DNA of 64,000 bases from Streptomyces sp. NWU339 (GCF_003143855.1 NZ_QFRK01000033.1:28210-92209), one strand, 5' to 3'. Positions 42,236 through 51,959 are shown, counted from the stretch's first letter. The notes: a model not told the origin generated them from the sequence alone. Numbers and translations are program-made.

Positions 42236-42736
42236 CTACCGGTGGTGGGGCGGGTGGGGTGGCGGTGGCGGGAGCGTGGCGACGTCGGGGGCGGTTTCGG
42301 GCCAGACGAGGAGGACGGGGCAGGGGGCGTGGTCGACGATGAAGCGGCTGGCGGGGCCGAGACTACGAGGTCCGAGATGGGTGCGGTCGCCGTCGCGGGC
42401 GAGGACGAGCAGGTCGGCGCCTTCGGCGGCGGCCACGACTTCCCGCTCGACGCGGCCGGTGCGCTCGACACGGTCACAGGGACGCGCCAGGCGCTGCGCG
42501 GCTTCGGCGAGGAGCCGCTCGGCGGAGGCGGTGGCCAGGTGCTCGACCGCCGTGCCGGGGTCACGTTCGGGACGGCCACGGCCGAGCAGCCCGGCGAAGG
42601 CGCCGTGTGCGGCGCCGGGGGCTTCGGGGCCGGTGACGTGCAGCAGCACGATGTCGGCGGCCTCGGGGGCGTGGCTGCGGGCGGCGTCGACGCAGGAGGG
42701 CCAGGTGCCCTCGGTGATCCAGGCGATGACTCTCAT
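42236..42736 (-). CDS. Universal stress protein (UspA) family
   Basis: A 166-residue product from ATG at 42736. It has the UspA nucleotide-binding fold: ADIVLLHVTGPEAPGAAHG, GADLLVLARDGDRTHLGPRS and LGPASRFIVDHAPCPVLLVW. The ATP-binding type motif (G-2x-G-9x-GS/T) is only partly kept. The tail is a short proline/His-rich extension. It lies 5 bp downstream of the ArsB/SLC13 permease and is probably co-transcribed with it, perhaps as a regulatory partner. Confidence 0.85.
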   Translation of the reverse strand: MRVIAWITEGTWPSCVDAARSHAPEAADIVLLHVTGPEAPGAAHGAFAGLLGRGRPERDPGTAVEHLATASAERLLAEAAQRLARPCDRVERTGRVEREVVAAAEGADLLVLARDGDRTHLGPRSLGPASRFIVDHAPCPVLLVWPETAPDVATLPPPPPHPPHHR

Positions 42737-42741
42737 GGTGA

Positions 42742-43998
42742 TCAGCCTCCGATGACGGTGAGTGAGGCCCACAGTGCCACCACCGCGAGCAGCAGGGCGG
42801 CGGGCACGGTGCACAGGCCGAGCCGGGTGAACTCGCCGAGTTCGACGTCGCTGTCGTGTTCGTGCACGATGCGCCGCCACAGCAGGGTGGCCAGGGAACC
42901 GGCGTAGGTGAGGTTGGGGCCGATGTTCACCCCGAGCAGCACCGCGAGGACGGCACCGGGCCCGGACGGTGCGGTCAGTGGCAGCAGCACCAGCACGGCG
43001 GGCAGGTTGTTGATGAGGTTCGCCAGCACCGCGGCCAGCGCCGCGACGGCGAGCAGGGCCGCGAAGCCGTTTCCGCCCGGAACGAGATGGCCCAGGCCGG
43101 CGGCGAGGCCGTTGTCGACGACCGCGCGGACCACGATGCCCAGGGCCAGGACGAAGACGAGGAACGGGACCGCGGCGGCGCGCACGAGGGCGGTGGGCCT
43201 GGTGCGGCGCCGCGCCAGAGCACGCACGGCCAGCACGACGGCGCCGGCGAAGGCCGCCCAGGCGGGGTTGACTCCGAGGGCTGAGGTCAGGACGAACCCG
43301 GCCAGGGTGCAGGCCACGGTGACCAGGGCGAAGACCGGCAGCTCACGGGGTTCGGCGGTGGGGGGAGTCCGGGCTCCGGCGTCCAGGTCGGTGGCGAAGA
43401 ACCGGCGGAAGACCACGTACTCGACGGTGATGGCGACCAGCCAGGGCAGGGCCATCAGGGCGGCGAAGCGGGTGAAACTCAGTCCGCTGGCGGCGAACGC
43501 GAGCAGGTTCGTGAGGTTGGAGACCGGCAGCAGCAGCGAGGCGGTGTTCGACAGGTGGGTGCAGGCGTAGACGTGCGGCTTGGGCCGGGCGCCGAGCCGG
43601 GCGGCGGTGGCGAAGACCACCGGGGTGAGGAGCACGACGGTGGCGTCCAGGCTGAGCACCGCGGTGATCACTGACGCGGCTGCGAACACCTGGACCAGCA
43701 GGCGGCGCGGGCGACCTGCCGCGGTACGGGCCATCCACGCTCCGCACGCGTGGAAGAGGCCCTCGTCGTCGCAGAGCTGGGCCAGGACCAGGACGGCGGC
43801 GAGAAAGCCGATCACCGGTCCGAGCCGCGCGGCCTCGTCGCGGGCGTGGTCCAGCGAGATCGCTCCGGTGGCGATGACCACGCCCGCGGCCGGGACGGCG
43901 ACGACCGCCTCCGGCCAGCCGAACGGGCGGACGACGGCGCACGCCAGCACCGCCAGGAGCAGAACGACGGAGACGGCCTCCGCCAGCGGGGAGCTCAC
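42742..43998 (-). CDS. ArsB/SLC13-type membrane permease
   Basis: I chose the GTG at 43998 (VSSPLAEAVSVVLLLAVLAC), with GGGAG upstream; an ATG at 44061 is also in frame. The 418-residue product has about 10-11 membrane helices. The two conserved blocks are DATVVLLTPVVFATAARLGA with LSNTASLLLPVSNLTNLLAF in the first half, and NLINNLPAVLVLLPLTA with GVNIGPNLTYAGSLATLLWR in the second. This is the ion transporter superfamily containing arsenite and dicarboxylate carriers. No arsR or arsC is nearby, so arsenite is not a safe assignment. Confidence 0.88.
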   Translation of the reverse strand: MSSPLAEAVSVVLLLAVLACAVVRPFGWPEAVVAVPAAGVVIATGAISLDHARDEAARLGPVIGFLAAVLVLAQLCDDEGLFHACGAWMARTAAGRPRRLLVQVFAAASVITAVLSLDATVVLLTPVVFATAARLGARPKPHVYACTHLSNTASLLLPVSNLTNLLAFAASGLSFTRFAALMALPWLVAITVEYVVFRRFFATDLDAGARTPPTAEPRELPVFALVTVACTLAGFVLTSALGVNPAWAAFAGAVVLAVRALARRRTRPTALVRAAAVPFLVFVLALGIVVRAVVDNGLAAGLGHLVPGGNGFAALLAVAALAAVLANLINNLPAVLVLLPLTAPSGPGAVLAVLLGVNIGPNLTYAGSLATLLWRRIVHEHDSDVELGEFTRLGLCTVPAALLLAVVALWASLTVIGG

Positions 43999-44226
43999 GA
44001 TCAGATCTTCTCCCAGCCGTGCGGTACGGCTGGCCGGGGCATCCGCCGGACGGTGGATCACCGCGGGCTGCCCTGCCCGCGGGGAACCCGGCGGACCCCC
44101 GGCCGGCCTCGCCGCCGAACGGAGCGCCGGGTGAGGGACGCGGTGGTGGCCCGCGGGGGGCGGCCGCCCCCCGTCCGGTGGCCGCTCCCGCGGGCGTTTG
44201 CGGCGCTTTCGGGTGTTCAGGAGAAT

Positions 44227-44243
44227 GAAGAGGCCGGCTCTTC
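44227..44243. promoter_or_regulatory. Inverted repeat before the molybdenum oxidoreductase operon
   Basis: GAAGAG, five bases, CTCTTC, directly upstream of the GGAGGTG ribosome site of the 2Fe-2S subunit gene. It could be a repressor site or a leader hairpin. No regulator is adjacent. Confidence 0.35.
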
Positions 44244-44255
44244 TGGAGGTGCGTC

Positions 44256-44780
44256 ATGCCCACACGCGGCCCGACCCTCACCGAGCAGGACGCAGCACTG
44301 CTGGGACAAGGACCCGGCCCGGTCAGGGTCGGTCTGTCGGTCAACGGCACCGAGCGCACCCTGGACATCGAGCCACGCGTCAGCCTGCTCGACGCGCTGC
44401 GTGAACACCTGCACCTGACGGGCGCCAAGAAGGGGTGCGACCAGGGAACCTGCGGGGCGTGCACCGTGTGGGTCGACGGGCGGCGCGCGCTGGCCTGCCT
44501 CACCCTCGCGATGACCTGTGAAGGCCACGAGATCACCACCGTGGAAGGGCTGTCCGAGGACGGCGAACTGCACGAGATGCAACGGGCCTTCATCGCCGAG
44601 GACGCCTTCCAGTGCGGTTATTGCACCCCCGGCCAGATCATGTCCGCCGTGGCGTTGGTCCATGAGGGGCACGCCGGGGACGACGACGAGATCAAGGAGT
44701 GGATGAGCGGCAACATCTGCCGGTGCGCCGCCTATCCCCACATACGGGCCGCGATACGCGCCGCCCGCGAGCGCATGTAG
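44256..44780 (+). CDS. 2Fe-2S subunit of a PaoABC-type molybdenum oxidoreductase
   Basis: A 174-residue product. The N-terminal plant-ferredoxin-like [2Fe-2S] domain has GAKKGCDQGTCGACTVWVDG. The C-terminal helical domain has the second cluster motif FQCGYCTPGQIMSAVALVHE and SGNICRCAAYPHIRAA. This is the small subunit of the xanthine dehydrogenase family, YagT/PaoA branch, passing electrons from the Mo site to FAD. No twin-arginine start is visible, unlike E. coli PaoA, so the enzyme is probably cytoplasmic. First gene of a three-gene operon. Confidence 0.92.
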   Translation: MPTRGPTLTEQDAALLGQGPGPVRVGLSVNGTERTLDIEPRVSLLDALREHLHLTGAKKGCDQGTCGACTVWVDGRRALACLTLAMTCEGHEITTVEGLSEDGELHEMQRAFIAEDAFQCGYCTPGQIMSAVALVHEGHAGDDDEIKEWMSGNICRCAAYPHIRAAIRAARERM

Positions 44781-44791
44781 GGAGGCACCCG

Positions 44792-45826
44792 GTGCGGCCC
44801 CTCACCTACTTCCGCGCGACCGACACGGCGAGCGCCGTCACCGCCGTGAGCACCGACCCCACCAGCGACTTCCTCGCCGGTGGCACCACCGAGGTCGATC
44901 TGCTGCGCCAGAACGTGCTGAACCCCCGCCGCCTCGTCGACATCAACGACCTCCCGCTGACCGATGTCGAGGGCACCCCGGCAGGAGGGGTGCGGATCGG
45001 TGCGCTGGCCCGGATGAGCGACGTCGCCGCCGACCCCGTCGTCCGTGAGCGCTTTCCGCTGATCGCCCGGGCACTGGAGCTGGGGGCGTCCGCACAGCTG
45101 CGCAACATGGCGTCCATGGGAGGCAATCTGCTGCAGCGGGTGCGCTGTTCGTACTTCCGCGACGCGGAGTCCCCCTGCAACAAGCGCGAGCCCGGCACCG
45201 GTTGCTCGGCCATCGAGGGCTTCAGCCGAGGTCACGCGGTGCTCGGCACCAGCGAGCACTGCATCGCCACGCACCCCTCGGACGTGGCCGTGGCTCTCGT
45301 CGCGCTGGACGCCCAGGTGCGCACGACGGGCCCGCACGGCGAACGCACCTACGCCATCGACGACTTCTTCCTCCTCCCCGGCGACTCCCCGCACCGGGAG
45401 CACCCCCTGGAGCACGGCGAACTGATCACCGGGATCGAGGTGCCCGCCACGCCCGTCGCCCGGCACTCCCACTACCTGAAGGTCCGGGACCGCACGTCGT
45501 ACGAGTTCGCGCTCGTCTCGGTCGCGGCCGCGCTCTCCGTCGTGGACGGTGTGATCGCCGACGTACGGATGGCTCTGGGCGGAGTGGCCACCAAGCCCTG
45601 GCGGGCCAGGCGGGCCGAGGACTTCCTGATCGGCGCACGCGTCCAGCGGGACAACTTCGCCATGGCCGCCCGCGTCGAGATGGCCGATGCCCGGCCGACC
45701 CCCATGAACGCCTTCAAGGTCGAACTCGCGCAGCGCGCCGTCGTCCGCACCCTCGACCTGCTGAGCGACGGAACGGGATCCGGGTCCGAGCGCGGACCCG
45801 GGGCCGGGACCGGGAGCCCGTCATGA
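44792..45826 (+). CDS. FAD subunit of a PaoABC-type molybdenum oxidoreductase
   Basis: GTG at 44792 with GGAGG upstream. The 344-residue product has the FAD-binding DFLAGGTTEVDLLRQNVLNP and SMGGNLLQR. The inserted loop RCSYFRDAESPCNKREPGTG, with CSAIEG after it, has the cysteine spacing of the extra [4Fe-4S] cluster known in E. coli PaoB. The C-terminal CO_deh_flav_C domain follows. It passes electrons from the 2Fe-2S subunit to an acceptor. The stop overlaps the next gene by ATGA. Confidence 0.92.
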   Translation: MRPLTYFRATDTASAVTAVSTDPTSDFLAGGTTEVDLLRQNVLNPRRLVDINDLPLTDVEGTPAGGVRIGALARMSDVAADPVVRERFPLIARALELGASAQLRNMASMGGNLLQRVRCSYFRDAESPCNKREPGTGCSAIEGFSRGHAVLGTSEHCIATHPSDVAVALVALDAQVRTTGPHGERTYAIDDFFLLPGDSPHREHPLEHGELITGIEVPATPVARHSHYLKVRDRTSYEFALVSVAAALSVVDGVIADVRMALGGVATKPWRARRAEDFLIGARVQRDNFAMAARVEMADARPTPMNAFKVELAQRAVVRTLDLLSDGTGSGSERGPGAGTGSPS

Positions 45827-48063
45827 GCACCACGACGACACCGTCCGCCATCGGACAGCCCCTCGACCGCGTCGACGGCCGCCCCAAGGTCACCGGGGGC
45901 GCGCACTACTCCGCCGAGATCCCCCTCCCGGACATGGCGTACGCCTACGTGGTCGGCTCCCGCATCGCCGCCGGACGGGTCACCGGGATCGACACGAGTG
46001 CCGCGACGGCCGAGGAGGGCGTACTGGCGGTGCTCACCCACGAGAACCTGCCGAGGATCGCGGAGCAGCCGCCGCTGGTGCCCTCGCTCGCCGGCACGGC
46101 GGCACCCGGACAGACGTTCTTCCCGATGCAGGACGACATCGTCCACTACGCCGGCCAGCAGATCGCGCTCGTCGTCGCCGACACCTGGGAACGCGCCCAG
46201 CACGCGGCGCACCTGCTGCGTGTCTCGTACGAGGAGACCGCTCCGATCACCACCCTCGACCAGGGCCGGGACCGGGCCTACGTGCCCGAGAGGATCTTCG
46301 GAGGGTGGATACCGGGGCACATCGAGCGCGGAGACGTGGAGGCCGGACTGCGGGACGCGGACGTGCGGGTGGAGGGGACGTACACCTACGCGGCGAACAA
46401 CCACAACCCGATCGAGCCGTCCAGCACCACGGCTCACTGGGACGGCGACACCCTGCTGCTGTACGACTCCACCCAGGGAGTCAACGCCACACAGATGACC
46501 GTGTCACGGCTGCTCGGCGTCCCGATGTCGCGGATCCGGGTCATCGGCCACTACGTCGGCGGCAGTTTCGGCTGCAAGGCGATGGTCCACGCCCACCCGG
46601 CGCTCGCCGCGATGGCGGCGAGCGCCGTCGGCCGGCCCGTCAAGCTCGCCCTCACCCGCGAGCAGATGTTCACCTCCGTCGGCCATCGGGAGGAGCAGGA
46701 GCAGCACCTGACGCTCGGCGCGACACGCGACGGCCGGCTGACCGCCGTCCGGCACCACAAACTCTCCCCGACCTCCCACTTCGACGACTGGGCCGAACCC
46801 TCCGTCGGCGTCTCGTCGCAGATCTACGCGTGCCCCGCCTACCAGGGCGTCTACCGGTTGTTCCGGGCCAACACCATGACCCCGACGTTCATGCGGGCGC
46901 CGGGTGAGGCGACCGGCATGCACGCGCTCGAGTGCGCGATGGACGAACTCGCCCACGAACTCGGCCTGGACCCCCTCGAACTGCGGCTGCGCAACCACAC
47001 CGACGTCGACGCCATGTCGGGCTTCCCCTGGTCCAGCAGCGGGCTGCGGGAGTGCTATGAGCGCGGAGCCCGGCGGTTCGGCTGGTCCGGCCGCGATCCC
47101 CGGCCGGCCGTGCGCCGTGAGGGCGACTGGCTGATCGGTACCGGCATGGCCACCGCGGCGTATCCCGTCGCCCCGCTCGCCAACCCGCAGCGCGCTCGCG
47201 CGCGTCTCTACGCCGACGGAACGGCGGTCGTCCAGGCCGCCACCCCCGATTTCGGCACCGGCGTCGCCACGGTCATGACCCAGGTCGCCGCCGACGGACT
47301 CGGCATGGGCGTGGAACGCTGCCGCTTCGAGAACGGGGACACCGACCTGCCCACCATCGCGGCCGCGGTGGGTTCGGCGGGCGCCGGCATGATCAGCGCG
47401 GCCGTGCACAGCGCCGCCACCGCCCTGCGCGGTCGGCTCATCAACAAGGCGGTGGCAGACCCCGGTTCACCTCTGCACGGCGCGGACCCGGTCGACGTCG
47501 TGGTACGGGACGGCGTCATGACCGCCGGGACCGCGTCCGAGGCGTACACCGATCTGCTGCGACGCACGTTCCAGCCGGACGTCGAGGCCTCGGGCCAGTG
47601 GAACCCGCCCGCCCACGACATCCCCTACGGGACGATGACCTTCGGCGCCCAGTTCGCCGAGGTCGCGGTGGACGCGGAACTGAGCCTGGTCCGGGTGCGG
47701 CGCATGACCGGTGCCTTCGCCCCGGGCCGGGTGCTCAACGCCAAGACGGCCCGCAGCCAGCTGATGGGGGGCATGCTGTGGGGGCTGGGGCAGGCGCTGC
47801 TGGAGGCCAACCACACGGCGCCGGACACCGGCCGCTGGGTCGACTCGAGCCTCGGCGAGTACCTCGTCGCCGTCAATGCGGACGCTCCGGACGTGGACGT
47901 CGAGCTCATCGAGGTCGAGGACGCCGTCGTCAACCCGTTGGGCGTGAAGGGTGTCGGCGAGATCGGCCAGGTCGGGGTGGCGGCGGCGATCGCCAACGCC
48001 GTGCATCACGCCACCGGGCGCCGGGTGCGCAAGCTGCCGATCACGATCGAGGACCTCCTGTGA
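45823..48063 (+). CDS. Molybdopterin-binding subunit of a PaoABC-type oxidoreductase
   Basis: ATG at 45823 (MSTTTTPSAIGQPLDRVDGR). The 746-residue product has the N-terminal aldehyde oxidase a/b hammerhead (PKVTGGAHYSAEIPLPDMAY). The Mo-cofactor regions are YVGGSFGCKAMVHAHPALAA, TFMRAPGEATGMHALECAMD and GSAGAGMISAAVHSAATALR. The catalytic Glu region is NPLGVKGVGEIGQVG near the C-terminus. It hydroxylates an aldehyde or N-heterocycle using water. No XdhC/PaoD maturation gene is in the operon, so this is presumably supplied elsewhere. Confidence 0.94.
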   Translation: MSTTTTPSAIGQPLDRVDGRPKVTGGAHYSAEIPLPDMAYAYVVGSRIAAGRVTGIDTSAATAEEGVLAVLTHENLPRIAEQPPLVPSLAGTAAPGQTFFPMQDDIVHYAGQQIALVVADTWERAQHAAHLLRVSYEETAPITTLDQGRDRAYVPERIFGGWIPGHIERGDVEAGLRDADVRVEGTYTYAANNHNPIEPSSTTAHWDGDTLLLYDSTQGVNATQMTVSRLLGVPMSRIRVIGHYVGGSFGCKAMVHAHPALAAMAASAVGRPVKLALTREQMFTSVGHREEQEQHLTLGATRDGRLTAVRHHKLSPTSHFDDWAEPSVGVSSQIYACPAYQGVYRLFRANTMTPTFMRAPGEATGMHALECAMDELAHELGLDPLELRLRNHTDVDAMSGFPWSSSGLRECYERGARRFGWSGRDPRPAVRREGDWLIGTGMATAAYPVAPLANPQRARARLYADGTAVVQAATPDFGTGVATVMTQVAADGLGMGVERCRFENGDTDLPTIAAAVGSAGAGMISAAVHSAATALRGRLINKAVADPGSPLHGADPVDVVVRDGVMTAGTASEAYTDLLRRTFQPDVEASGQWNPPAHDIPYGTMTFGAQFAEVAVDAELSLVRVRRMTGAFAPGRVLNAKTARSQLMGGMLWGLGQALLEANHTAPDTGRWVDSSLGEYLVAVNADAPDVDVELIEVEDAVVNPLGVKGVGEIGQVGVAAAIANAVHHATGRRVRKLPITIEDLL

Positions 48064-48593
48064 GGACGGCGGACGTCCTCCGAGGGACAGCGGGCGTCCT
48101 CCGAGCGCATGCGGACCGCCCCGCCGGGCGCCCCGGCCGGGCGACGGCGTCCGCAGCCTCGCGGACGCGCCCCTGCGCCGGGTCTTCCCGCAGATCCCGC
48201 ACCCTGGGGACCCGGTCCCCGCGCGAAGGCGCCTGCTGCCGTGGACCGACGAGTTCGTCCGCTTCCCCAAGGTGAGCGTCCGCCAGGACGGCAGCACCCT
48301 CACCCGCCGCACCCTGCCGTGGCCCGCACCGCCGACCACCTCGACGACGTCTCACCTACCGGCGGCCCGGTTTGCATCACCGTGGGGTGGCCCACGCCGC
48401 CCCGCTCGTCTGAGGCCGGTGCTGACACGGGTGCCCGAAGTGTTCACGATTCCGCGAGCGCCTCCTGACCGACACCGCTGATACCGCCGTCACCGCCGGC
48501 ATCGCCGTCATCAGTCGTCCTCGGGTCCCGCCCCGCCCCCGAGACAGAGGCACCGGAACCGGCGGCGGACAGACGGTGCGGGAGTCGCAACGG
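48064..48593. other. Non-coding interval with a possible unrecognised coding remnant
   Basis: 530 bp between convergent genes. About 48155-48330 reads GDGVRSLADAPLRRVFPQIP, then LLPWTDEFVRFPKVSVRQDG. Similar-looking coding resumes in another frame near 48340 (GGPVCITVGW). The pattern is that of a decayed gene on the plus strand, but I recognise no family. Nothing else is supported. Confidence 0.35.
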
Positions 48594-51416
48594 TCACAGG
48601 GTCGCGTCGGACCACTGGTCGAGGATGTCGTCGCCGGTCAGGGCGGCGCCGGGTTCGCCCGCCCTGCCGTCCAGTTGCTGCTCGGCCCAGATCACCTTGC
48701 CGGTGGGCGTGTACCGGGTGCCCCAGCGTTCGGCGTAGCGGGCGACGAGGAACAGGCCGCGTCCGCCCTCGTCCGTGGCCGCCGCCTGGCGCAGGTGGGG
48801 CGAGGTGCTGCTGCCGTCGGAGACCTCGCAGATCAGGCGGCGGTCCCGCAGCAGGCGGACGTGGATGGGGACGGTGCCGTGGCGGATGGCGTTGGTGACC
48901 AGTTCGCTGAGGATGAGCTCGGTGGTGAAGCCCGCGTCCGTCAGGTCCCACGCCGCCAGCTGCCGGGTGACGTCGGCGCGGACGCCGGACACGGCGGCGG
49001 CTTCGGGGGGCACGTCCCAGTCGGCGACCCGCTCGGGGTCGAGCACCCGGGTACGGGCGACCAGCAGGGCGACGTCGTCGTTCCCCAGGTTCGGCAGGAG
49101 GGCCTCGAGCACCGCGTCGCAGGTCTGCTCGGGAGTCCGGCCGGGATGGGACAGCGCGCCGCGCAGGATCTCCAGACCGGTGTCGATGTCCCGGTCGCGG
49201 CTCTCGATGAGCCCGTCGGTGTAGAGGACGAGCTGGCTTCCCTCGGGCACCTCGAACTCCGTGCTCTCGAAGGGCAGGTCGCCCAGGCCCAGCAGCGGAC
49301 CGGCGGGCACCTCGAGGAAGGTCACGGTGCCGTCCGGGCGGACGAGGGCGGGCGGCGGGTGGCCGGCCCGGGCCGCGCTGCACGTGCCGGAGGCCGGATC
49401 GTAGACGACGTACAGGCAGGTGGCCCCGATGATTCCCTCGTCGTCACCCTGGTCCGCCCGCTCCCGGTCGAGCCGGGCCACCAGGTCGTCCACCCGGGCC
49501 AGCAGCTCGTCCGGCGGGAGGTCGAGGGTGGCGAAGTTGTGCACCGCGGTACGCAGCCGTCCCATGGTGGCCGCCGCGTGCAGACCGTGCCCCACCACGT
49601 CCCCGACCACCAGTGCCACCCGGGCGCCGGACAGCTCGATGACGTCGAACCAGTCCCCGCCCACCCCGGCCTGGGCCGGCAGATAGCGGTGGGCCGCCTC
49701 CAGCGCGCTCAGGTCCGGCAGGTCACGGGGGAGCAGACTGCGTTGCAGGGTGACCGCCATCGCGTGCTCGCGGGTGTACCGGCGGGCGTTGTCGAGCGCC
49801 ACGGCGGCCCAGGCGGACAGCTCCTCGGCGAACAGCACATCGCTCTCGTCGTACGGCTCCGCCCGCTCCGAGCGCCAGAAGTCCACCGAGCCCAGCACCG
49901 TGCCGCGGGCCCGCAGGGGTACCGCGATCAGGGAGTGGAAACCGTGTCCCAGGAGCTCCTCCGCGCGGTCGGGGGCCAGCGTCCGCCATCCCTCGGCGGT
50001 GCTCAGATCCGCCTCCAGCACCGCGCGGCCGCTCTTCACGCACCGTGCCTGCGGTGTGGCGTCGGGGAAGCGAACCGTTTCGCCCACCGCCATCAGCGGC
50101 AGGTCGTCGTGGATGGTGCTCAGCCCGGCCCGTCGCATGACGGTGTGCCGCCTGGTCGGCTCCTCGCCGTGCAGCACCTCCTCGGCCAGGTCGACGGTGA
50201 CCAGGTCGGCGAAACGCGGAACCGCCACCCCGGCCAGTTCGTGCGCGGTGCGCTCCACGTTCAAGGAGGAGCCGATGCGTGCCCCCGCGTCGTAGAGCAG
50301 GCTCAGGCGCTCCCGGGAGGCCTCGGCGCGACCGGACAGGGCCCGCAACTCCGTGGTGTCCCTGAGCGTCACCACGCTCCCGGCGCTCCCGTTGCCGGGC
50401 CCCGCGCTCCGCTTGTTGACCGCCAGCAACCGGTCGGCTGTGGGAAGCACCTCGTCGGTGGCCGTCCGCTCGGAGAGCAGCAGTTCGACGACGCCCGGGC
50501 TCAGCGCGAGGTCGGTCACCTGCCGCCCCTCCGCGTCCGGCGGCAGGTCCAGCAGCCGCCGCGCCTCGTCGTTGGCCAGCACCAGCCGCCCGTCACCCCC
50601 TACGATCAGCACCCCCTCCCGCACCGCGTGCAGCACCGCGTCGTGGTGGTCGTACATCCGGGTCATCTCCACCGGACCGAGACCGTGGGTCTGACGCAGC
50701 AGCCGCCGGCTCACCAGAGCGGTGCCGCCCGCGCAGATGGCCAGGGCCACGCCCGCGGCCCCCAGGAGCACCGGGAACTGCTGGGCCGCCATGCCCGCCA
50801 CCTTCTGGATCGTGATCCCGACCCCCACCGAGCCGACCGGTGTCCCGTCGGGCTCGGTGACCGGGGCGTACCCGACCACCGAGCGTCCCTTGACGGTCTC
50901 GATGGTCTGCGTCCGAGGGGAGGTCAGCGGCTTGATCGGGCCGGTGACGGCCTTCCCGATCAGCGAGGGGTCGGGGTGCGTGTAGCGGACCCCGTCCTTC
51001 GAGTACACGACGACGAGGTCCACGTCGGTCGCCCGCTCGACCCGCTCGGAGAGCGGCTGCAGGACCTTGCTGGGGTGGGGGCCGGTCATCGCCGCCAGCG
51101 TCTGGGGGGAGTTCGCGAACGTCGTGGCGATGGCCAGGGACCGGGTCTGGGCCTCGTGGAGGCTGTCACGCCGGGCCTGGAACACGAGGGCGACCAGCGC
51201 GGCGGTGATGATCAGGATCACGACCAGGACCTGAAGCACGAACACCTGGCCGGCCACGCTGCGGACCCGGAGCAGGGACCGCAGCCGTCCGGGGGGCCGC
51301 GCCTGCCGGGATCCCTCGCCGCGCCGGTCCCGCTGCCGGGCCGACTCGGCGCGTGCGGCCCGGCCCCCGAACAGGCGGGATGACATGGGGAAAGGGCGAC
51401 GGGGATGTGTGGTCAC
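48594..51416 (-). CDS. SpoIIE-family PP2C phosphatase with sensor, PAS, GAF and ATPase domains
   Basis: GTG at 51416, with GAGGAGG ten bases upstream, gives 940 residues; a start at 51386 is possible. Helix 1 is at about 57-80 (VFVLQVLVVILIITAALVAL). An extracytoplasmic sensor domain (about 80-215, VDLVVVYSKDGVRYTHPDPS) is followed by helix 2 (about 217-238), PAS (about 255-360) and GAF (about 375-560). PP2C has GVGGDWFDVIELSG and VGDVVGHGLHAAATM. The C-terminal anti-sigma-type ATPase has ILSELVTNAIRHGT. Such proteins dephosphorylate anti-anti-sigma factors. No partner gene is adjacent. Confidence 0.93.
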   Translation of the reverse strand: MTTHPRRPFPMSSRLFGGRAARAESARQRDRRGEGSRQARPPGRLRSLLRVRSVAGQVFVLQVLVVILIITAALVALVFQARRDSLHEAQTRSLAIATTFANSPQTLAAMTGPHPSKVLQPLSERVERATDVDLVVVYSKDGVRYTHPDPSLIGKAVTGPIKPLTSPRTQTIETVKGRSVVGYAPVTEPDGTPVGSVGVGITIQKVAGMAAQQFPVLLGAAGVALAICAGGTALVSRRLLRQTHGLGPVEMTRMYDHHDAVLHAVREGVLIVGGDGRLVLANDEARRLLDLPPDAEGRQVTDLALSPGVVELLLSERTATDEVLPTADRLLAVNKRSAGPGNGSAGSVVTLRDTTELRALSGRAEASRERLSLLYDAGARIGSSLNVERTAHELAGVAVPRFADLVTVDLAEEVLHGEEPTRRHTVMRRAGLSTIHDDLPLMAVGETVRFPDATPQARCVKSGRAVLEADLSTAEGWRTLAPDRAEELLGHGFHSLIAVPLRARGTVLGSVDFWRSERAEPYDESDVLFAEELSAWAAVALDNARRYTREHAMAVTLQRSLLPRDLPDLSALEAAHRYLPAQAGVGGDWFDVIELSGARVALVVGDVVGHGLHAAATMGRLRTAVHNFATLDLPPDELLARVDDLVARLDRERADQGDDEGIIGATCLYVVYDPASGTCSAARAGHPPPALVRPDGTVTFLEVPAGPLLGLGDLPFESTEFEVPEGSQLVLYTDGLIESRDRDIDTGLEILRGALSHPGRTPEQTCDAVLEALLPNLGNDDVALLVARTRVLDPERVADWDVPPEAAAVSGVRADVTRQLAAWDLTDAGFTTELILSELVTNAIRHGTVPIHVRLLRDRRLICEVSDGSSTSPHLRQAAATDEGGRGLFLVARYAERWGTRYTPTGKVIWAEQQLDGRAGEPGAALTGDDILDQWSDATL

Positions 51417-51692
51417 TGCATCGTTCGCCTCCTCGGCAGCGGTGCCCCGGCCGTCCATGACCACCCGTCCGCCGGTCGGCCGCCCGTCGGGGAGGACCGG
51501 CGGTGCGCGGCCTCCGCGGTGTCGCGTCCGGCGAGCGGGCACCGGGACCATCGACCCGGATGTTCTTCGCATTCCTCGCGAACGAGTCAACGGTACCCGC
51601 TCGTCCCCGGTGCGGTTGCGGAACAGCTGCGCGCGGAGGGCGCCACGCGCCACAATGCGGCTCAGGAGCGACACCACCGCGGGGGGAAAGCC

Positions 51693-51959
51693 ATGGCCGG
51701 CCAACGAAAGTTCCAGACAGCGGTCAGAGTCGAGAAGGCGCGGATCTGGTTCGCCTGGGCGTCCGGCGGTTCCGTCATGCTGGCCGCCGCCCTCGCCACC
51801 CAGGACATCCGCGTCGTCGGCGTCGTCACCCAGGTCCTGCTCGTCGGCGTCGGCATCGCGTTCACCGTCACCGCCGTACGGATGACCGACCGGCTCAACC
51901 GCACGGCCGAAGCGGCCCGCCGGAACGCCCTCGGGGGCCTCCGGCACAGGGGGCCCTGA
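51693..51959 (+). CDS. Small membrane protein of unknown function
   Basis: ATG at 51693 after GGGGGGAAAG gives 88 residues. An N-terminal basic part (MAGQRKFQTAVRVEKARIWF) precedes two close hydrophobic stretches (about 20-38 and 42-62). The tail is charged (RLNRTAEAARRNALGG). It is divergent from the SpoIIE phosphatase gene with 276 bp between. No family is recognised. Confidence 0.65.
   Translation: MAGQRKFQTAVRVEKARIWFAWASGGSVMLAAALATQDIRVVGVVTQVLLVGVGIAFTVTAVRMTDRLNRTAEAARRNALGGLRHRGP

Noticed and set aside
44062..44255. An arsenic resistance operon around the ArsB-like permease
   Set aside because: No arsR, arsC or acr3-type partner is present; the permease family also carries other anions, so arsenite is not supported.
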